A stretch of DNA of 64,000 bases from Actinernus sp. WN-2022 (Eukaryota > Cnidaria > Anthozoa > Actiniaria > Actinernidae): NCBI GenBank assembly GCA_030867875.1, contig JAOWCC010001634.1, positions 4,201,877 to 4,265,876 of the forward strand, written 5' to 3'. The first letter of the stretch is position 1. Each line of letters opens with the position of its first letter. The notes under the pieces were generated by a model. The model was not told where the DNA came from. It saw only the letters and a program-made list of their open reading frames with translations, and made no database searches. Shown here in pieces: positions 57,888-64,000 of this stretch. A program made the position numbers and the translations under genes.

Positions 57888-58922
57888 TTAAGGTTCTAGA
57901 TGAGGACTTGATTTTGGCAAAAGTAGCTTAAGAGGGTGGTTGCTGTTGTTACATAGTTTGTAAAAAAGTTTCTTATCATATAGTTCAAGTAGTTCTCTAA
58001 TGAGGATATTCTTGGAAGTGTATCGTCTCTTATAGCATCTGTCAAGGAAACATTGGACAGTGGACAAGTCAGCCTCAGAGTCCTGAGCCATACACGGATA
58101 GTCCATAAGTAATCTTAGGGATAAGTATACTGCTAAAGAACAGGTCAATTTCCGACTGATTAAAACCTTCCTTTCTAAGAGATCTTAAGACAAAAAGGCA
58201 TTTGTTTGCTTCACTAAGCTTATTTTTAACGTGACTAGAGAACTTGCAATCTTGTTGGAAAGTGATACCTAAGATATTTAACTCTTTTTGTTGAGGAATG
58301 CTTTCAATGCCGGTATAGTGTTCAGTGTTACTGTACCTTTTTTACGAAAAATAAGCTCATTGCATTTTGATGGGTTACATGACATTTGATTCGTATAAGA
58401 CCAGTCTCTAAAATATCTAACGTAGTCTTCAGCTACAATGTACATCAGCCGTGTCCTTCCATGCTGGAACAATAATTGAGGAATCATCAGCATATTTGAC
58501 TAATGCTGCATCGGTGTTAGGTTTAACATTAAGATCGTTTAGGAAAATATTAAAAAGATAGGGCCCGCTTACATTCCCTTGAACTGTGCCCTTGTTGACA
58601 TGTATCCAATCACAAGAAATACTGTTAGAGACCACCCTCTGTTTTCTGTTACTAAGAAAGCTTATGTACCAATTAATTATATAAGAGTTCAGTGGGAGAA
58701 GTTTAAGTTTAGAGGAAAGTATACTATGGTTAACAAAATCAAAGGCCTTGCTAAAGTCCATGGCAAACAGTCTAACCGCATTACTTTTCGGATCATCTAA
58801 GTCTCCAAGCAATTTGTTGTATACACAACAAGGCATCAGTACAATTTCCACCGATTCTGTAAGCAAACTGTGATAGACAGGTTGTCTTCCAGGGTGTCAC
58901 TCAGATAAGCTCTATACACCAC
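57888..58922 (-). pseudogene. LINE reverse transcriptase and C-terminus, frameshifted
   Basis: Across three frames the minus strand gives [13 protein letters not shown], motif [17 protein letters not shown], motif [19 protein letters not shown], motif [13 protein letters not shown], the thumb MSCNPSKCNELIFRKKG and the C-terminal RRYTSKNILIRELLELYDKK. Motif C reads YADD. At least three frameshifts show that it is inactive. Confidence 0.85.
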
Positions 58923-60190
58923 TCACTCAAAGGCTCTTGCAATCACCGAGGTTACATTTATCCCTCTATAGTCAGAGTTTACAAGAGGTATGTCAATCTT
59001 AGGTACAGGGTTTATATTTGCTTCCTTCCAGAAAATAGGCCAGGTTTGTGTGTGCAGGGACATGTTCCAGACCTTTGTGACCACATGTGATAGAAGGTCT
59101 GCATGGTCCTTCCAAACCCAATAGGGGATGAGATCAGGGCCAGTTGCAGTTTTCTTTAATTTACTCAAAATGTCCAACGCCTGGAGTTCAGTAATCTCAG
59201 GGATATGGTTCTCATTGTCAGTACTAACAAGCTCAGGTTCAATATAGTTATTGTCGTTGCACAATCTGCCAAAGTATTGGTTAAGCTCATTCAATGCATC
59301 TTTATCAAATGACAGTACTTTATTAGCCTTCCTATTTGACAGTGAGTCTACCCTTTTCCACCAGGTCCGAGTGCCTAAATTACCAGGAGCTCCAAGGTTC
59401 CTACGATTGTCAGAGATAATTTCGGAAATTCTCTTATTAATAGTTTTTAGATGCTCAGTGTTCGAGATTGATAGCTTGGACCGGTCCCTAAGCAGGGTTT
59501 TAACAAGTGGAGTGATCCACACAGGGTCTCGAGTAGACATGGAAACAGTTCTACGTGGCAGGCATGCATCCAGGTGTCCAAGTATTTTGGATTCAAGTTT
59601 TGAAACAGCATCATCAACATTACTGGCTGACAATACCTCATTCCAGTTTTCATTCTTGATATTAATCTGGAAAGCAGTTTTACGATGTTCTCTACAGTCT
59701 CTTAGTTGATATTTAATCTGTATGGGTTTGAGCTTAGTTGCGGCTGGTACCACAACTCCTTTGTGATCCGTGCGCATCGTCGCTTGTATAGGATAACATT
59801 TGCGGAAAAGATCAGGTCTATTCGTAAGACAATTATCAAGGATTGCCTCACCTCTAGTGGGGAAGTCAACAAGAGCAGTTAGTTCTGTAACTGATTGTAA
59901 ACGATCCAGATTAAGACGATTTAGATCTCCACCAAATATTACAACACTATCAGGATTATCATCTAAGTAGTGGTCAATAGTATCTATCAAATGGTCTATA
60001 AAGTTCTGCTCAGGATATTTGGCCGCTGGGGGGTGATAGGCTCCACACACAAGCATTCGATGGCCAGATGGGAGTAGGACTGTAAGGGTAATAAGTTCGT
60101 ACAGTTTGGATATGCAGACTTCGATAACTTTAATGTTATTCCTCACATAAACAGCAACACCTGTATAAGCTTTCGAGCTAATACCACTGC
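58923..60190 (-). pseudogene. LINE endonuclease and start of reverse transcriptase
   Basis: A long open frame contains endonuclease motifs: VAVYVRNN near its start, VIFGGDLNRLNLD, and TMRTDHKGVVV with the catalytic Asp-His. It then reads KATGPD-like TATGPDLIPYWVWKDH, FWKEANINPVPK and YRGINVTSVIARAFE, the first blocks of the reverse transcriptase. A stop follows VIARAFE. The first part of the endonuclease is missing. Confidence 0.88.
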
Positions 60191-60200
60191 CACATGAAAA

Positions 60201-60728
60201 GTTGAAAAGATAAATGATATACATTGTACATACATGTATACGACTGTATCCTTAGTAGCTCTGACACCATATAATCATGCATAGAGGCCTGACTAATACA
60301 TTTTTCCCAAATTCATATTAATTAACCTATATATATATATATTTTTAAAGATGAAAGTCATGCCTATATCTGTATGAGACATATATGTTAACAAGAAATG
60401 GGTCTTCCTTCCTAAAACCCCCAAAGGTTATAATGTGTCTCAAATTGGGTAAACCTAAACTTCAAAGTGATAGCATTTCTCAAGGTTTTAATGGGTTTCA
60501 ATGTGCTACACGGCGAAACAATGTACTCTCTCCTCCAGCCTAAGCTAGATTAAGTTTTGCATATTTGCAATGAACTACATTAAATTATGTACTTATTTTG
60601 ATCAGAAATACTAGAAAATACCTTTCCTAATCTTAAGATCAACACACAAGCACATAATATGTGGTGGTTCTAATCAGCTAGCCCCATACACGGACAGCCT
60701 ACTTTATTTACTTTACATCCAGCTATCC
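60201..60728. other. No gene recognised
   Basis: AT-rich sequence between the truncated LINE 5' end and the next MITE. Confidence 0.45.
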
Positions 60729-61016
60729 TAATGCACCTATCGATGTTAAGCCTGAGGGGGTGCAAGGGGTGGGGATTTGACAGGCAGGGCTACCCTGATG
60801 GTGGGGATTTTGACATACATTGTATGCTGCTTGCCCAGGGTATTTATATTTATATTTATATTTATAGGAAACAAGGAAGATAGGGCAGATATTTCATATT
60901 TTTGACCAAACATATTGTCCCAAGGGTGAGAAATTTGAATTTTTGTTAGGACAAAATGTCAAATCCCCACCCCTTGCCCGCCCCCCTCCCTCCCTTAACA
61001 TTGATAGGTGCATAAA
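60729..61016. mobile_element. MITE with G-rich arms
   Basis: TAATGCACCTATCGATGTTA and GGGGTGGGGATTTGAC at the left pair with GTCAAATCCCCACCCC and CATTGATAGGTGCATAA at the right. A TTTATA-type hexamer repeat lies at 60840-60866. Confidence 0.75.
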
Positions 61017-61384
61017 ATTAGACTATTTGAGTGAGATTTGCAGAACCACATTTATAACTGAATAATCCCAACACTTTCCCTTATAAACATACTACATATT
61101 CAATATATTCAGTATAAATATTACATATTCAACTAATCTAGCAAGATCTGTTTGGCTGGCACTTAATTAACAGCAAAAACAATATACAGTGTTTCCTATC
61201 GATTAGGAACTAATTTGTCTTTTCAGACTCGGACAGAGAAATTATGGGATACAAAGACCAGAAACGTCAGATACTGTCATTAATTTCTCTTTAAATGAAA
61301 AACAGGAAAGTGTGGTATACATGTATCTCTTAAAGTGAAAAATTAAGTACTCAATTATTTGCAAGTTAATTGAGGCATATATAT

Positions 61385-61600
61385 ATGTTAACACAAAAGG
61401 AGCCTTTGTTGCCAAACAAAGCCCTTTTCGTGTTAACGTGCTTCATATAGACCCATGGCATCCAATTTAAAAAGCTATTGCCCTGGTAACGTGAACATGT
61501 CAGGCTTAGTCAGTCAACACAAAAGCTTTTGAATGTGTAAGCAATGCTAGTCCTAAACAATAGTTAAATTGGATGCCATTTTTCGAATAGGTCTATAGAT
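61385..61600. repeat. Adjacent hairpin and inverted pair
   Basis: GTTAACACAAAAGG.GCCTTTGTT folds with the complement to 61437. Next to it, TAGACC..TGGCATCCAATTTA (61445) pairs with TAAATTGGATGCCA and GGTCTA to 61600. Confidence 0.6.
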
Positions 61601-62017
61601 CTAGTATGAATTATTGGTGCATGCATGTAAGTACTTTACCCTTAATTTCAGTTTTTGTTTCCTTTTAAGGATTCAAAGTTGTTTGTGTACATCAAGAGGC
61701 GTTGCCATTTTGGAAGTGCAGGTATTGTTTCATGGCTGTTCCTGTGACAAGAATATTTTAAGGCCAAACTAGTTGACACGTTTGGAAAAACAATGGATAT
61801 ATCATTAGAAGGTATATTAATGAATATCTTCTAATATCTAAAATAATGTAAGTTGCTACAAGCTACAGTACATGTATCTGCTCTTAAATTATAACCGTAA
61901 ATATTATGTACATTATTTTTTCTGCCATAGATTCATTCAAAGTTTCATGCCTGAATATTTAATTAAGATCATATATAATTATCTCATATTCCACGAAATT
62001 TTAAAATACATGTAAGA

Positions 62018-62172
62018 CAACTGTGGCTAGCTTCCTCCACAGGCATCTATTTATATGACAGAGGGGTCATTTCCTATCTGCTCTCATTATACCACAGGAT
62101 GCCCGATTTTCTTAAGCCTCTTAAAAGGCTTCATCTAGAGATGCCTGCAGAGGAGGCTAAACTGTGGCAGCT
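62018..62172. mobile_element. Small MITE
   Basis: ACTGTGGCTAGCTTCCTCCA and AGGCATCT at the left are inverted at the right (AGATGCCTGCAGAGGAGGCT, ACTGTGGCAG read as mixed orientation at the outermost bases). Arms of about 25 bp. Confidence 0.5.
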
Positions 62173-62734
62173 ATAAGGCAAGATGAAATGGACAAGGGAG
62201 CTGGAATTTCTTTTTTATAGGGGGGTCTTAAACGGTCCCTGGAATAACGATATATATTGATTAAACCATGCCAATTGATGTCTTGTATTTTTGTACATGT
62301 ACATATAATAATATGTGTATGTAAATTCTAACTTCTGTTGTCAGTATTTTGTTACTATACTAGGGTTCTGCAATAGTGAAATATCTGAACAGATCGAGCA
62401 ACTCCCGTTTAAAGCGAATCAAGGCCCACCTTAGTTACATGAACCCAGACCACTTTATGTTGCATACTAAACTGTTTCTATGGTTTCATAACCGAAACAA
62501 AAGATCCAAACAGGATTGAATGCGTCATATCCTTTTATTGTTGCGTTACTACGATCTCATACTCGGTACATCTGATCTCAATCGTGTCTGCTTCAATTCA
62601 TCGAGTTCATCTCAACACAGCCCGCCACACCGCACCATCCCAATGGTATGCCTTCCATAAGGTAGTTGGTTCGAATCCGACAGGGACATGTGGTACGCGA
62701 CTGTTAGCACATCTTTCATACATTTCAGTGCCAT

Positions 62735-62785
62735 GGCCCGGTTACATAAAACCTCCTCTTAAGTGTTCACTTTAAGAGGGACACT
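62735..62785. repeat. Hairpin after GGCCCGGTT
   Basis: CCTCTTAAGTG and CACTTTAAGAGG form an 11-bp stem with a very short loop. Confidence 0.6.
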
Positions 62786-63218
62786 TAAGAATCCGTTACG
62801 GGTACACTTACAGGTGTTGCATGAAACATACAATGTACTTCGTGTTCTCGTACTGTTCGAGCTGCGTGTTGATTTACAGGTTCATTAAGGCCACACGTAG
62901 AGTGAATGGTTCTTATAAACAAATACAGTTAAGATATGCATAAAGAATTTAGTACACCTTTGAGTTTGTGTCATATTATATAACTTATAATAATAGAGGT
63001 TCGGTGGGTTTTGTGAAAAATATAAATATTGGAATACTAACAGTAATTAAATTTTATTTCCAGAAAACAGCATTGAAGAAATGATGAATTTTAAAGTATT
63101 TAGTTTACATGAATCAAGCTTAGTTATCGCGTGTAAAGTTTCTTTTTATACAGCCTAATCTTTAGGTCAAGTAACTGTACCTTCTTTGTAAGAATTCTCG
63201 TTAATTTCGTGTTCTTCA

Positions 63219-63341
63219 GGGCCCGGTTCCTGAAAGCCAGATTAGCGCTAATCCAGAGTTAATTACCATGACAACTAATATGTTTTGTTGCGAGTTAATC
63301 CAGGATTAGCGCTAATCGGGCTTTCAGGAACCGGGCCCAGA
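63219..63341. mobile_element. MITE, GGGCCCGGTTCCTGAAAG ends
   Basis: Near-perfect inverted arms of about 40 bp include GGGCCCGGTTCCTGAAAGCC at the ends and the palindrome GATTAGCGCTAATC inside each arm; the loop is about 40 bp. Confidence 0.85.
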
Positions 63342-64000
63342 TGCTTTTCGTACAAGGTAAATTAAATCATGTTTATGTCTTAAACCTATAACGTTTTTGT
63401 AGATTATAAATACTAGTCAATAATAAACTAGAATCTATTACGGTTGGCGACAAATATCAACGTTTTATACTAAAGACGCATAATGCGTGTAGACGTATTT
63501 CGGCAAAGAAAACTTTGTTCGACCAGTCACATAATGCGTCTTGTGCCCATTTTTGTGTCTAAGACACTATGCTGTCGTGTTATGTCAGTTAAAACTTCCC
63601 ATCGTGCTTTGCGACAAGTTCGAATGACCTCGTTTCCAGGACTGGCAAACGCGAAGAAGTTTACAAAAAAATTAATACAGCTTTCAAAATGTGTGTCAAA
63701 CCGCTGGAATGAAAGGTTATGAAAGATGCTTTCAAGTTTTAGGTCCTTCGGTCGATATTCTCAACAGAAGGGCCGATCACAGGTTAGAATTTCACTTGCT
63801 CAATCTTCTGGCCCTGCATGATCGTTCTTAAAGATACCATGACCTTGCACAACATTTATTTCTGGACTTATCCAAAATCTTAAAACAAAATCGTTTTACT
63901 CATGATTACTTACATACTTACATAAGCTTACATACTTGTTTTAACTCGTGTCCTTGAAAGCCATTTTAAGTTTTTCTTATAATTTTAATATGCTTTCAAA
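63342..64000. other. No gene recognised
   Basis: A 79-codon plus-strand frame at 63483-63722 is basic and has no recognisable domain; nothing else was seen. Confidence 0.4.

Larger units (their letters stand above)
57659..60200 (-). mobile_element. CR1/L2-like LINE, 5'-truncated
   Basis: The 3' end is a TTA repeat at 57659-57678. Reading the minus strand from about 60200, the element enters inside the endonuclease domain, passes through the reverse transcriptase and ends after the C-terminal region. The sequence 5' of 60200 is unrelated, so the copy is truncated in the usual manner of target-primed reverse transcription. Several frameshifts and stops are present. Confidence 0.85.

Noticed and set aside
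59251..59709. 152-codon plus-strand frame
   Set aside because: It is antisense to the LINE endonuclease/reverse transcriptase frame.

Overview
The window looks like a repeat-packed, AT-rich stretch of an animal nuclear genome. Spliced coding exons, a metazoan voltage-gated K+ channel, tRNA-derived SINEs, CR1/L2-like LINEs, TA- and TTAA-targeting DNA transposons and dozens of inverted-repeat (MITE-like) elements all point that way. The mix of MITE ends would fit a cnidarian, perhaps an anthozoan. That placement is an inference from memory of repeat styles, not a search result.

The only gene I recognise with confidence is a Shal/Kv4-like potassium channel on the minus strand (7993-12400). It has two coding exons (11217-12400 and 7993-8209), and its 3.0-kb intron interrupts the selectivity-filter codons. 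That intron is loaded with SINEs and MITEs. The region 170-815 bp upstream of the start codon holds a SINE whose tRNA-like head has expanded into an eight-copy 54-bp tandem array. Weaker coding candidates are a possible first exon at 6522-6640 (plus), a decayed coding remnant at 45654-48115 split by a pogo-like transposon, and a RecQ-like helicase fragment at 42433-42846.

Layout. 0-7.9 kb: SINE copy 1, several small inverted-repeat elements, a possible plus-strand first exon. 8-13.3 kb: K+ channel gene and upstream SINE array. 13.6-19.1 kb: LINE 3' fragment with a MITE inside it, a TA-flanked Tc1/mariner-like element with very long terminal repeats, two palindromic MITEs in TA repeats, other foldback elements. 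19.8-22.2 kb: nested MITEs. 22.2-28.2 kb: a quiet stretch with nothing I can name. 28.6-35.1 kb: a TTAA-flanked 6.5-kb foldback composite made of three inverted pairs, containing minisatellites, a SINE and a twin-primed LINE; two of its internal copies differ by an exact 30-bp inversion. 36-44 kb: decayed LINE fragments, MITEs, helicase fragment. 44.1-44.5 kb: two head-to-head tRNA-Ala-like SINEs. 45.6-48.1 kb: split coding remnant with pogo-like insertion. 48.1-51 kb: quiet. 51-57.1 kb: foldback elements, one carrying a 61-base G run. 57.6-60.2 kb: a 5'-truncated LINE with endonuclease and reverse transcriptase. 60.7-63.4 kb: further MITEs.

Most of the sequence is therefore mobile-element derived, with insertions inside insertions. 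All identifications are by eye from motifs; no alignment or database search was run.
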